The notes under the pieces: model-generated
What the model saw: only the letters and a program-made list of their open reading frames with translations
What the model was told of the DNA's origin: nothing
Database searches by the model: none
Shown: positions 8,606 through 17,853 of the stretch, piece after piece
Layout of the letters: each line of letters opens with the position of its first letter
Numbering within the stretch: position 1 is the first letter of the stretch
Made by a program: the position numbers and the translations under genes
DNA from: Cupriavidus taiwanensis LMG 19424
Lineage (GTDB): Bacteria > Pseudomonadota > Gammaproteobacteria > Burkholderiales > Burkholderiaceae
Length of the DNA stretch: 64,000 bases
Direction of reading: 5' to 3'
Assembly: GCF_000069785.1 (NCBI RefSeq)
Contig: NC_010530.1
Coordinates: 986,001 to 1,050,000 of the forward strand

Positions 8606-9709
8606 TTATCGCTGCTCGCCGCGCTGCGCGGCGCGCCTTGCAGCGGTATCTTCCATGCGCCAGTAGCGCCGCCGCGCCCGCAGCGCAAAGCGGGCGCGGT
8701 AGTCCGACATCGACATGCCCGTGGCACGCTGGAACAGCCGGCGGAACGCGGCGGCGTCGCTGTAGCCGCACGCCTCGGCGATGGCATGGGTGCCGTGCAG
8801 CGTGACTTCCAGCAGCATGCGGGCACGCTCCACGCGCAGCGTATGCAGGTAGTCCAGCGGCGTCATGCCGGTAACCTGGCGGAAATGACGCAGCAGCGTG
8901 CGTTCGCTGACCGCCGCCGCCTGCGCCACCGCGGCCAGCCGGTAGGGCTCGGATACGTGGTCACGCAGCCACTGGATGGCGCGGTAGACCGGGCTGTCGG
9001 CGGTGCGGCCGAGCCAGCGTTGCGACACCAGCGCCGGCACGCTGCGCTGGCGCTCGGGCTGGAACAGCATCAGCCGCGACGCCGCCTGCGCCAGGTCAGG
9101 GTCGTGCAGGTGGCCCAGCACGCGCAGCATGAATTCCACCTGCAGGGCGGGCGCCACGCACGAAAACACGTGGCCGTGCACGCTCATGGCCGCGTCGCTG
9201 GTCAGATCGCAATGCGGGTACTGGCGCGCCATCCAGCTCTGGTACATCCACGGCGCCCCCACGCTGGCGCCATCGAGCAGGCCCAGCTGCAGCGGCAGCA
9301 CCATCCCCGACGCACACGCGGCGATCCAGCCGCCGGCGCGCGCATGGCGCTCCACCAGGCGCAGCGCCGCGGTGTCGCGCAGCGCCAGCTCGCCCAGCTG
9401 CGGCGCGTTGCTGGCCAGCAGCGCGGGAATGACCAGCAGCGTGCGGCTGCCCCGCGTTCGCGCGCGGCGCGTCGACGACGCCAGCCCGGGCAGCGCCGTG
9501 GCCAGCGTGCGGCCGTTGGCGCGGCACAGCTGCCAGCTCAGCGTCGGCGCGGCGCCGGGGCGCTGCAGGCTGGCCACGCCGGCCACCGTGCGCAGCACAT
9601 CGAGCGTGGTGAACAGGCTGCCGGGCATGGCTTGCGGCAGCCACAGCAGGCGTACGTGCAGCGGAACGTTCTGTGACGACGGCGCGATGGAAACGGTGGG
9701 GGCTGGCAT
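8606..9709 (-). CDS. GlxA-type AraC family transcriptional regulator
   Basis: 367 residues. The N-terminal half has the DJ-1/PfpI-like fold of GlxA regulators (LLVIPALLASNAP ... WIAACASGMVLPLQLGLLDG with the cysteine elbow), and the C-terminal 100 residues are two AraC helix-turn-helices (VSERTLLRHFRQVTGMTP; AEACGYSDAAAFRRLFQRATG). Start 9709 is favoured because the domain begins soon after; an in-frame ATG at 9772 is possible. Divergent from the M20 peptidase gene, which it may regulate. Confidence 0.82.
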   Translation of the reverse strand: MPAPTVSIAPSSQNVPLHVRLLWLPQAMPGSLFTTLDVLRTVAGVASLQRPGAAPTLSWQLCRANGRTLATALPGLASSTRRARTRGSRTLLVIPALLASNAPQLGELALRDTAALRLVERHARAGGWIAACASGMVLPLQLGLLDGASVGAPWMYQSWMARQYPHCDLTSDAAMSVHGHVFSCVAPALQVEFMLRVLGHLHDPDLAQAASRLMLFQPERQRSVPALVSQRWLGRTADSPVYRAIQWLRDHVSEPYRLAAVAQAAAVSERTLLRHFRQVTGMTPLDYLHTLRVERARMLLEVTLHGTHAIAEACGYSDAAAFRRLFQRATGMSMSDYRARFALRARRRYWRMEDTAARRAAQRGEQR

Positions 9710-9891
9710 GCCTTGAAGCTGTTCGAGTCGTTGGAGAAGGCGGGCCGCGGAGCGCCGTGGCGGGATCGGCATCCGGATTGGCGATATTGAACCTCCCCAT
9801 AGTGGATGGCAAGGACTAGCATCGTGCCGTTGTGCCGTGGCAAACGGCTTTGCCCGCGGCGCCGCCAACAAGACCAGACCGAGGAGATTCC

Positions 9892-11151
9892 ATGCCGTTT
9901 TTCGTTCGCCACGTTGCCATCGCCGCCGCCCTGACGCTTGCCGGGGCCGGTACGCTGGCCAGCGCCGCGCAGCCAGATGCCGCGCTGCTGTCGGCCGCGC
10001 AGGCCGCCCAGCCCAAGGTCGTGCAGTCGCTCAAGGAGATGGTGTCGATCGAATCCGGCAGCGCCAATGCCAGGGGGCTGGCGCAGATGGCCAGCTATAC
10101 CGAGAAGCGGCTGCAGGCGCTGGGCGCGAAGGTCGAGCGCCTGCCCGTGACCAAGGGCCCGGGCACCATGGTCAAGGCCACCTTCACCGGCACCGGCAAG
10201 CGCCGCGTCATGCTGATTGCCCACCTGGACACGGTGTACCCCGAGAACACGCTGGCCACGCAGCCGATCCGCGAGGAAGGCAACCGGCTCTATGGCCCGG
10301 GCATCGCCGACGACAAGGGCGGCATCGCCGTTATCCTGCATTCGCTCGAGATCCTGAAGCAGCAGGGCTGGCGCGACTACGCACAGATCACGGTGTTGTT
10401 CAACCCGGACGAAGAGGTCGGCTCGGTGGGTTCGGCCGAGACCATCGCCACGCTGGCCGCGCAGCATGACGTGGTGCTGTCGTGCGAGCCCACCGCGGCC
10501 AAGGACGTGGTCAAGGCCGAGGCGCTGCTGCTGGGTGCCTCGGGCACCGCCACCGCCACCATGCAGGTCCAGGGCCGCGCGTCCCACGCCGGCGCCGCGC
10601 CGGAGCGCGGCCGCAATGCGCTGCTCGAACTTGCCCACCAGCTGCAGCAGACCCGCGATGCCGCCACCCTGGTGCCGGGCTCGCAGCTGAACTGGACCCA
10701 GGCCCAGGCCGGCACGGTGCGCAACCAGATCCCGGAAAGCGCCGTGGCCTACGGCGACGTGCGCACCACGGCCGCGGGTGCCGCCGAGAAGCTTAAGGTG
10801 GCGCTGCAGGACAAGGTCAAGTCCAGCCAGCTGGTGCCCGACACCCACACCACGGTGACGATGGAAGAGGGCCGGCCGCCGTTCGTGGCCGACGCGCGCG
10901 GCCGCGCGCTGGCCAGGCGCGCGCAGGAAATCTACGCCGAGCTGGACGGCCGCACGCTGGCGCTGGCCGAAGGCACCGGCGGCGCCACCGACGCCAGCTT
11001 TGCCGCCCGCTCGGGCAAGCCCGCGGTGGTGGAAAGCTTCGGCCTGGCGGGCTTCGGCTATCACGCGCGCGACGAATACATCGAACTGGATTCGATCGTG
11101 CCGCGCCTGTACCTGATGACGCGGATCCTGCAGGATATTGGCCGCAACTGA
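9892..11151 (+). CDS. Exported M20 family metallopeptidase (glutamate carboxypeptidase-like)
   Basis: 419 residues with a signal peptide (cleavage near ASAAQ, residue 26). Two-zinc M20 hydrolase: HLD at 111-113, the bridging Asp in GPGIADDKGG near 140, and the catalytic base and metal Glu in NPDEEVGS (174-175). This is the arrangement of CPG2-type carboxypeptidases that cut C-terminal glutamate, including from folates. RBS GAGGAG lies before ATG 9892. Probably periplasmic. Confidence 0.88.
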   Translation: MPFFVRHVAIAAALTLAGAGTLASAAQPDAALLSAAQAAQPKVVQSLKEMVSIESGSANARGLAQMASYTEKRLQALGAKVERLPVTKGPGTMVKATFTGTGKRRVMLIAHLDTVYPENTLATQPIREEGNRLYGPGIADDKGGIAVILHSLEILKQQGWRDYAQITVLFNPDEEVGSVGSAETIATLAAQHDVVLSCEPTAAKDVVKAEALLLGASGTATATMQVQGRASHAGAAPERGRNALLELAHQLQQTRDAATLVPGSQLNWTQAQAGTVRNQIPESAVAYGDVRTTAAGAAEKLKVALQDKVKSSQLVPDTHTTVTMEEGRPPFVADARGRALARRAQEIYAELDGRTLALAEGTGGATDASFAARSGKPAVVESFGLAGFGYHARDEYIELDSIVPRLYLMTRILQDIGRN

Positions 11152-11220
11152 GCCGTCGCAACCGGGCCCGCCCCGGACTTTCCCCCATCCCGGCAAAGGC
11201 CAGCCACAGGCCTGCTACAG

Positions 11221-11251
11221 TGTCATGGCCGCCTGTCGGGCGGCCATGACA
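11221..11251. promoter_or_regulatory. 13-bp perfect hairpin in leader of small gene
   Basis: TGTCATGGCCGCC (11221-11233), loop TGTCG, complement 11239-11251. It ends 24 bases before the ATG at 11276 and has no T tract on either strand, so it may be an RNA leader hairpin or an operator. Confidence 0.45.
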
Positions 11252-11275
11252 AAAGAGCTTCCGGGGAGACAGCAG

Positions 11276-11539
11276 ATGAATCGCAAAGGCCTGGTCGACG
11301 CCGCCATGGCGCTGGAAGACCTGGCGGCCGGCAACACGCCCGCGCCCTCGCAGGTGGAGGCGGGCGCCGCCGCGCTGGAAAAACTCCATGCCGATTTCCC
11401 GGCCTGGCGCGACGTCGGCGATGCGCTGTTCGGCCTGAAGGCGCTGGCCGGCGGCAGCGGCATGGCACTCGACGCCAAGGGGCGCCAGCGCGCCGGCCGG
11501 CTGGCCGACGTGGTGCGCAGCCTGATCGACCAGATCTGA
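11276..11539 (+). CDS. Small hypothetical protein
   Basis: 87 residues, soluble, mostly helical by composition, with no recognised domain. The start follows GGGGAGA by about 7 bases. Good coding character and the strong leader hairpin support a real gene. Convergent with the phospholipase gene 12 bases downstream. Confidence 0.65.
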   Translation: MNRKGLVDAAMALEDLAAGNTPAPSQVEAGAAALEKLHADFPAWRDVGDALFGLKALAGGSGMALDAKGRQRAGRLADVVRSLIDQI

Positions 11540-11551
11540 GCGGCCGCGCGC

Positions 11552-13129
11552 CTACAGCATCGACTCGATCGGCAGGATCGACAGGAACCAGATGCCGAGA
11601 CGGCGCCACCAGCTGGTGTTCGGCTCGGTATCGTGGCGGATGATCTCGTCGCCGCGCCGCTCCAGCCAGTACAGCCGGCCGGTTTCGTCCAGCCTGACCT
11701 GGTAGGCCGCGCTCGGGACCACGCTGGCGAAGGAGGACTCGATCCGGCCCGCCAGCACGGGGCTGTCGATGATGAAGCCGAGTTCGGTGTTGAGCATGGC
11801 CGATCGCGGATCGAAGTTGAACGAGCCTACGAAGACCCGGCTGCCGTCGACCGCGAAGGTCTTGGCATGCAGGCTCGAGCCCGAACTGCCGAAGGGGCCG
11901 GCACGCTCTTCCTTCTGGCGGGGCGCTGCCGCGCGCCGCAGTTCGTACAGGTCGACGCCGGCCTCGAGCAAGGCCTTGCGCCGCTTGGCATAACCGGAAT
12001 GCACGGCCGACACGTCGGTGGCCTCCAGCGCATTGGTCAGCACGCGCACGGCGACGCCGCGCCTCGCCATGTCGGTAAAAAAGGCGGTGCCGCCGGTCGA
12101 GGGCACGAAGTACGGCGAGACCAGGTCGAGCTCGCGCCGCGGCTCGCCCAGGATCTCGCGCAGCTGGTGCGCCACCAGCGTGCTGCGCGTGGCCTCGCCC
12201 AGCGCCTTGGCGGGGTTGTCGCTGACCATGCGCGTGGTGGCCCACTGGAACTGCAGCGTGCCGTCCAGCATCCGCTGCACGTCGGGCAGTTCGCGCACCG
12301 CGGCCAGGTAGGCCGCCGCGGCCGGATTGCGCTCGACCTCGCGGGCGTGCGACACCAGTGCCTGCAGGCCTTCCACGCTGACCGGCGGCAGCAGCCGGTC
12401 CACCGGGTAGGCCGAGGCGCTGGACCAGTAGCGGTCGAAATCCTGCGCCACGTCGCCGGCCGCGGGGCCGACGGCAATCACGTCGAGGTCGGCAAACAGC
12501 ACGCCGTCGGTGGCGCCGAAGTATTCGTCGCCGACATTGCGCCCGCCGATGATGGTGGCAACGCCGTCGGCGGTGAACGACTTGTTGTGCATGCGCCGGT
12601 TCAGGCGCTGGAAATCCGTCAGGAAATTCAGTGCCTTGGGATGGCGGATCACGAACGGGTTGAAGATGCGCACTTCGACCTGCGGGTGCGCGTCCATCGC
12701 CGCCAGCAGTTCGTCCATGCCGGCAATGCCGTTGTCGTCGAGCAGCAGGCGCACGCGCACGCCGCGTTCGGCGGCCTCGTGCAGGGCCTCGAGCAGCAGC
12801 GTGCCAGTCAGGTCGTTGCGCCAGATGTAGTACTGCACGTCGAGCGTGCGCTGGGCGGTGCGGGCCAGCTGCACGCGCGCGGCAAAGGCGGCGTAGGCGT
12901 TCTGCAGCGGATGGATGCCGCTCAGCCCCGGGTGCCGCGCCAGTTCATCGGCCAGCGCCTGCCCCAGCGGCGTGGCCCGGCCCTCGGCCGGCGTCAGCGC
13001 AAAGGACTCGGTGCGAGGATTCAGGGGCGGCAATGCGCAGCCGCCGAGCAGGGCGGCGCAGCACAGCATCAGCGAACTGGCGCGCAGGCGGCGGGGCGGG
13101 GCGAATGCAGTGTCTGTCGGCAAGGGCAT
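11552..13129 (-). CDS. Phospholipase D superfamily lipoprotein (cardiolipin synthase C-like)
   Basis: 525 residues with a lipobox (LLGGC, near residue 31), so anchored in the envelope. Two HKD catalytic motifs are visible: MHNKSFTADG with GGRN downstream (near residue 192) and LHAKTFAVDG with GSFNFDPRS (near 430). The lipoprotein form with two HKDs resembles YmdC/ClsC, which makes cardiolipin from two phospholipids; a phosphodiesterase with another substrate is possible. Start at 13129 chosen because it puts the signal sequence at the N-terminus. Confidence 0.87.
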   Translation of the reverse strand: MPLPTDTAFAPPRRLRASSLMLCCAALLGGCALPPLNPRTESFALTPAEGRATPLGQALADELARHPGLSGIHPLQNAYAAFAARVQLARTAQRTLDVQYYIWRNDLTGTLLLEALHEAAERGVRVRLLLDDNGIAGMDELLAAMDAHPQVEVRIFNPFVIRHPKALNFLTDFQRLNRRMHNKSFTADGVATIIGGRNVGDEYFGATDGVLFADLDVIAVGPAAGDVAQDFDRYWSSASAYPVDRLLPPVSVEGLQALVSHAREVERNPAAAAYLAAVRELPDVQRMLDGTLQFQWATTRMVSDNPAKALGEATRSTLVAHQLREILGEPRRELDLVSPYFVPSTGGTAFFTDMARRGVAVRVLTNALEATDVSAVHSGYAKRRKALLEAGVDLYELRRAAAPRQKEERAGPFGSSGSSLHAKTFAVDGSRVFVGSFNFDPRSAMLNTELGFIIDSPVLAGRIESSFASVVPSAAYQVRLDETGRLYWLERRGDEIIRHDTEPNTSWWRRLGIWFLSILPIESML

Positions 13130-13560
13130 CGGGCCTCCGGGCGGCCCGGTCGCGGGCCCGTGGTGTCGGCGATGCCGCCATGTTGCCATGCCGTGCCGCC
13201 GGCGTCGCGATTCGGGCCAGCCGGCGCCGCTGTGCACTGCACCAGACAGGCCCCCGGCATGCGCCATGACGGCGCACCGCGCGGGCCGCCATGGGGCAAA
13301 ACCGCCGCGGCCCCGCGGCCACGGCGCTGGCGCGGAACCTGCGTAAGCGATGGCAAGAGTAGAAGCGTTCACCAGCCGCGCGCCAGATCGATGCGCATGG
13401 CGGCTGGCCGGGAATTGCTCTTGAAGTCCGTGCCCCGCGCCGTTGCGCAGGCTGGCACCGTCGGCCTCAGGAGTGCGCTGTCCCGGCGCGCATTGTCGTT
13501 GGCGGCCATGCCTGGGCCGGCGCGGGGCAAGTCCCTGACCCGCTTGCCACGAGGAATACC
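13130..13560. other. Intergenic region between divergent genes
   Basis: 431 bases between the lipoprotein PLD gene and the oxygenase gene. Open frames here are antisense or N-terminal extensions without ribosome sites. The only clear signal is GAGGAA directly before ATG 13561. I see no RNA gene or strong repeat. Confidence 0.5.
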
Positions 13561-14559
13561 ATGACACAGCCAGACAACGCCTGCTCCCTGACCGAACTCG
13601 ACCGCGAAGCGCGCATGGGCGCGTTCGGTTCGGAAACCCGCCGGCGCGAGATCCGCCGCATCGACCTGTCCGACTACGCCCGGCGCAAGCCGCAGATTGC
13701 CGACGCGCTGTGGCAGGCTTCGGTCGACGTCGGCTTCTTCCAGCTTGCCAACCACGGCATCGACCTGGCCAGCGTGCGCCAAGCCTTTGCCATGACCGAG
13801 CGCTTCTTTGCCCTGCCCGATGAAGTGAAGGCGCGATACCCGCTGCAGAAGGCCGACAACGCCGGCTGGGAAAGCCGCGCGCAGGTCCGTCCTTCCACCG
13901 GCACGCCGGACCAGAAGGAGTCCTACCAGATCACGCGCCCGCATATGGACGGACTGTGGCCGGGCGATGACGAACTGGACGGCTTCCGCGACACCATGCT
14001 GGCCTTCGAGGCGCAATGCTGGGAAGTCGGCATGAAGGTGCTGTCATGCTTTGCCGACAAGCTGGGCTTTGCCAGCGACTTCTTCACCCGCGCACACGAC
14101 CCGTGCGCGCCGGACTACCAGAGCACGCTGCGGCTGCTGCACTACTACGCGATCCCGCCCGAGCTGCGCGACGGGCTGGGCCTGTGGCGCGCCGGCGCGC
14201 ATACGGATTTCGACTGCCTGACGCTGCTGTTCCAGCGCCCTGGGCAGGGCGGCCTGCAGGTCTGTCCGGGTCGGGAGATGGCGGCGCAGGCATGGACGCC
14301 GATCGAGCCGGACGAAGACGTTATCACCTGCAATATCGGCGATATGCTGATGCGCTGGAGCGACGACCGCTTGTCGTCGAACTTCCATCGCGTGCGCAAT
14401 CCCGCGCCGGGCGAGTACATGGGGCCGCGCTACAGCATGGCGTTCTTCTGCCAGGCCAATCGCGGGGCCATCGTCGAAGGCCCTGCCGGCAAGTATCCGC
14501 CGATCAGCGCGGGGGATTACCTGCGGCAGCGGGTCGAGGCGAACTTCAAGGGGTATTGA
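13561..14559 (+). CDS. 2-oxoglutarate/Fe(II)-dependent oxygenase (isopenicillin N synthase family)
   Basis: 332 residues. The N-terminal DIOX_N region (ADALWQASVDVGFFQLANHGI) is followed by the double-stranded beta-helix core with metal ligands H214, D216 and H276, and the co-substrate-binding R290-x-S292. All catalytic residues are present, so it should be active. The family covers hydroxylations and ring formations on varied substrates; the substrate is not evident here. No pathway neighbours. Confidence 0.87.
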   Translation: MTQPDNACSLTELDREARMGAFGSETRRREIRRIDLSDYARRKPQIADALWQASVDVGFFQLANHGIDLASVRQAFAMTERFFALPDEVKARYPLQKADNAGWESRAQVRPSTGTPDQKESYQITRPHMDGLWPGDDELDGFRDTMLAFEAQCWEVGMKVLSCFADKLGFASDFFTRAHDPCAPDYQSTLRLLHYYAIPPELRDGLGLWRAGAHTDFDCLTLLFQRPGQGGLQVCPGREMAAQAWTPIEPDEDVITCNIGDMLMRWSDDRLSSNFHRVRNPAPGEYMGPRYSMAFFCQANRGAIVEGPAGKYPPISAGDYLRQRVEANFKGY

Positions 14560-14626
14560 GAGGAGTGCGGCAGCGCGGCGCGCCCGGACCCGCGTGGTCC
14601 AGGCCCGCCGGCCCAGTGTGCTGCGC

Positions 14627-15208
14627 TCAGGACGCCGCCACCACGCCGCAGGCAATGCGGCCGCCGGCATTGCCGGTGGGCTGCGTCTTGTAGTCGTCCG
14701 GATCCTTGTGCACGACCACCGCGCGGCCGATCACGCTGTTGGCGCCGGTGCCCACCGACAGCGACGGCAGCAGCATGCTGACGCGCACGTTGCCATTGGC
14801 ATCGGCGGTGACGTTGTTCATGTCGCCGGCATGGTGGTCCGGCATGGTCATCTGCCCGTGCGGCTTGCCGCCCGGATTGAAATGTCCGCCCGCGCTCATG
14901 GCGTCAGGCGCGGAACAGTCGCCCTTCTCGTGGACGTGGAAGCCATGGACCGAATTGGGCGGCAGCCCGGTAATCGCGGCGGTCATCATCACGCCGCCGG
15001 GCTGCTGCTGGAAGGTGACGGTGCCCGCGGTGTTGGAGCCGCTCTTGGGCTGCAGTGTGGCCGAGGCCCGGGCACCGCTGGTGGCACCGCTGGCGCCGGT
15101 GGCGGAGGGCTGGGCCGCGGACGACGAGGTCATGCCGGAGCCGGCGCAGCCGGCCAGTGCCAGGGTTGCGGCGATGCACGCCGCCAGGGGGAGGAGCACT
15201 TGTTTCAT
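14627..15208 (-). CDS. sodC: Cu/Zn superoxide dismutase family lipoprotein
   Basis: 193 residues. Lipobox LALAGC near residue 20, then a Ser/Ala/Thr linker and the SodC barrel. Copper/zinc ligands are visible: GFHVHEKGDC (the HxH pair with the disulfide Cys), GGHFNP, and HHAGDMNN; the second disulfide Cys is in RIACGVV. Detoxifies superoxide in the periplasm. RBS AAGAGGA before ATG 15208. Single-gene unit. Confidence 0.9.
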   Translation of the reverse strand: MKQVLLPLAACIAATLALAGCAGSGMTSSSAAQPSATGASGATSGARASATLQPKSGSNTAGTVTFQQQPGGVMMTAAITGLPPNSVHGFHVHEKGDCSAPDAMSAGGHFNPGGKPHGQMTMPDHHAGDMNNVTADANGNVRVSMLLPSLSVGTGANSVIGRAVVVHKDPDDYKTQPTGNAGGRIACGVVAAS

Positions 15209-15341
15209 CGGAATCCTCTTGTTGTCATGATTTCGGATGAAACAGTATAGGTCGGCGCCCGCTGAACCGATTTCCGGTTTTGTCCTACATGCGGACTGGG
15301 CTACGCGCCGCTGGCGGATCGCGCCAACAACAGGCAGCCGC

Positions 15342-16277
15342 TCAGGCCGCCACCGGCAGTGGCTGCTGTGCCGCACCAAAATGCGGATGGCGCGAGAACA
15401 GCTCGGCGGCCCAGTTCACGAACACCCGCACCTTGGCCGACAGGTGCCGGTTCTGGGGATACATCGCCGAGATCGGCAGTTCATCGGTCTGCCAGTCGGC
15501 CAGGATCTCCACCAGCCTGCCGCTGGCCACATAGGGCTCGGCCATGGCGCGCGAGATGCGCGCGATGCCATGGCCTTCCAGCGCGCAGCCCAGGTAGACA
15601 TCCGCGTCATTGGTCGAAATGGCGGAGGGCAGCAGCACCTCGCCGCGCTCCGTGCCGCGCGCCAGCGGCCAGGGCATTTCGCGGCCGGTGCGGTTGGAAA
15701 GGAAATTGACGGCCTTGTGCTGCGCCAGCTCGGTCAGGTCGCGCGGGGTGCCGTTGCGGTTCAGGTAGATCGGCGAGGCGTAGAACGCCAGCTGAACGTG
15801 GCCGATGCGGCGGGCCACCATGGCTTCGTCCAGCGGAATGCCGACGCGCAGCACCACGTCGACGCCTTCCTGCAGCAGGTCGATCGGCTTGCCGTTGATG
15901 GTCAGTTCCAGCTTCAGGTCCGGATAGGCCTGGAAGAATTCATGCAGATGCGGCACCAGCACCAGCTGCGCCAGCCCGGCGGTGGTGTCGACCGACAGCG
16001 TGCCGCGCGGCGAGTTGTTCTGGCGCGTCAGCGACTGCTCGGCCTCCTCGACATCGGCCAGGATGCGCACGCAACGCTCGTAGTACGCGGCGCCGTCGTT
16101 GGTCACGCTGATGCGGCGCGTGGTCCGGTGCAGCAGTTTTACGCCGAGATGGGTTTCCAGGTTCTGGATCAGGCGGGTCAGGGTGGCCTTGGGGAGGTCC
16201 ATCGACTCCGCGGCACGCGCGAAGCTGCCCACGTCGACGACCCGGGTGAATGCCTGCATTGATACGAGACGGTCCAT
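15342..16277 (-). CDS. LysR family regulator of the adjacent RND efflux operon
   Basis: 311 residues: N-terminal winged HTH (residues 1-62, with SFARAAESMDLPKATLTRLI) and a periplasmic-binding-like effector domain. It is divergent from the lipase-like gene and efflux operon, the exact layout of ceoR/bpeT in Burkholderia (activator of CeoAB-OpcM / BpeEF-OprC). Known relatives respond to salicylate or chloramphenicol; assignment here is from gene order and family, not from a tested effector. Start at 16277 gives a canonical LysR N-terminus. Confidence 0.85.
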   Translation of the reverse strand: MDRLVSMQAFTRVVDVGSFARAAESMDLPKATLTRLIQNLETHLGVKLLHRTTRRISVTNDGAAYYERCVRILADVEEAEQSLTRQNNSPRGTLSVDTTAGLAQLVLVPHLHEFFQAYPDLKLELTINGKPIDLLQEGVDVVLRVGIPLDEAMVARRIGHVQLAFYASPIYLNRNGTPRDLTELAQHKAVNFLSNRTGREMPWPLARGTERGEVLLPSAISTNDADVYLGCALEGHGIARISRAMAEPYVASGRLVEILADWQTDELPISAMYPQNRHLSAKVRVFVNWAAELFSRHPHFGAAQQPLPVAA

Positions 16278-16677
16278 GATGAGGTTCCGACGATAGATCC
16301 GAACGGCGTGCCGCCCGCGCTCGTGGCGCACGCGGCCTCTCTTGTTGTTGTGATGGGGAGTCTGCCGGCTGCTGGCACTGGATGCGCGCTGGCTGGGCGC
16401 GCGGCCGGCATGGGTTCTGTCAGGCGTCTGGCGCCGCGGGCGTCCACCCCCGCGGGCCGGGCGTGCAACGGCCTGGCCAACCGCCGCGCGTGCCGAGAGC
16501 GGGAGTGAATCACAAAATCCAAGACCTTGTCATGCGTGGGGATTTCGCTTTGCAGACGGATGACAGGCCGGTTGCGATTATTCCAATCCCGGAACAGTGC
16601 ATTGGCGATCTCTCGCTTTATCCCATCCTCGTCAATCACCATAATCCGTTGCATCGCAACACTCAAGCGCATTGTCC
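16278..16677. other. Divergent regulatory region of the efflux locus
   Basis: 400 bases, with 16504-16670 noticeably more A/T-rich than the flanks. It should contain the LysR-type activator sites and both promoters. I cannot single out one convincing T-N11-A box among several candidates (for example around GATTATTCCAATC, 16577-16589). Confidence 0.45.
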
Positions 16678-17661
16678 ATGCCGTGCGCCGATGCCATGTC
16701 ACAGAAGCCAGGCCAACGCTCCGCAGCCGCCAGCGCCGACACTGCCCCCGCGGCAGCCGGGCCGGGACAGGCGCGCGTGGTTGAGCACACGGTGACCAGC
16801 GACGGCCGCGAGATCCTGGTGCGGGTGTGCTACCCGCCGGGCTACCCGGCACCGGGCATGGACAGCGCCGCGCTGCTGCCGTGGCTGGTGTACCTGCACG
16901 CCGGCGGCTTTGTCGACGGCGGCCTGGAGCACGCCTGCCACCTGGTGCAGGACCTGGCCACGACGGTGCCCGCGGTGGTGGTTACGCCGGCGTATTCGCT
17001 GGCACCCGACCACCCGTTCCCGGCGGCGCCCGAGGATGCGCACAGCACGGTGCAATGGGTGCTGCGCAATGCCCGGCGCCTGAAGGTCGACAAGACCCGC
17101 TTCGCGCTGGTGGGCGAGGAAGCCGGCGGCAACCTGGCGATCGCGCTGGCGCAGATGCTGCGCGACCGTGGCACCGCCCAGCCGCGCGGCCAGTGGCTGA
17201 TCCGCCCGGTGACCGACCCGTGCCTGCAGCATGCCTCCTGCGCAGGCTTCGGCGGCGGCACGGTGCCGATGGAAACGCTGCGCCGGCTGGCCGACAACTA
17301 TCGCGACTACCTGCCGACGCCGGCCGATACGGTGCATCCGTATGCCGCCCCGGCGCTGGCCTCGCGCCTGGCCGGGCTGCCGCCCACGCTGGTGCAGGTG
17401 GCCGAACACGACGCGCTGCGCGCCGAAGGCGAAGCCTTCGCCGGGCGCCTGGGCAAGGCCGGTGTGCCGGCCCAAGCCATGATCATGCCCGGCGCCTGCG
17501 GCGACGGCGTGGAAGAGGCCCATGACAGCTGTCAGGCATGGGTCGACGAAGGGGCGCGGTTCCTGCGGCGATGTCTGGCCGCGGCCGACGCCACCTCATC
17601 CCTGACTGAACGCCACGCTGGCGCCAACGCCAGCGGGCCTGGAGCCAAGCCCGCCGGCTGA
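16678..17661 (+). CDS. llpE: LlpE-like alpha/beta hydrolase-fold protein, catalytic serine not conserved
   Basis: 327 residues of the hormone-sensitive-lipase (HSL/GDXG) branch. The oxyanion motif HAGG is at 74-77 and VAEHDALR near 245 carries the acid, but the nucleophile elbow reads GEEAGG (146-151) instead of G-D-S-A-G-G, and the C-terminal His motif is replaced by GACGDG. It therefore probably lacks esterase activity. It is the first gene of the efflux operon, as llpE is in Burkholderia ceo/bpe loci. The start is uncertain: ATGs at 16678 and 16696, neither with a good ribosome site. Confidence 0.78.
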   Translation: MPCADAMSQKPGQRSAAASADTAPAAAGPGQARVVEHTVTSDGREILVRVCYPPGYPAPGMDSAALLPWLVYLHAGGFVDGGLEHACHLVQDLATTVPAVVVTPAYSLAPDHPFPAAPEDAHSTVQWVLRNARRLKVDKTRFALVGEEAGGNLAIALAQMLRDRGTAQPRGQWLIRPVTDPCLQHASCAGFGGGTVPMETLRRLADNYRDYLPTPADTVHPYAAPALASRLAGLPPTLVQVAEHDALRAEGEAFAGRLGKAGVPAQAMIMPGACGDGVEEAHDSCQAWVDEGARFLRRCLAAADATSSLTERHAGANASGPGAKPAG

Positions 17662-17853
17662 GCCGCTCCAGACAACCGCCAGCCGGCTCTGTTTCGGCCA
17701 GAGCCAGGACCGCAAGGCGCGTCGTGATGCGCCCGCGGCCCTCAGTCCGACCATCAGTTTGACCATGGTTCCGATCCGCCCGCGCGGACCGGCAGGCGGC
17801 GTTCGGCCCTTTGCTTTTCCGGTTGAAGAAAACCCGATCCAGGAGTTTGAGAA

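Noticed and set aside
9538..11196. 552-codon antisense frame across the M20 peptidase gene
   Set aside because: Sense strand encodes a complete metallopeptidase; the antisense product is composition-driven.
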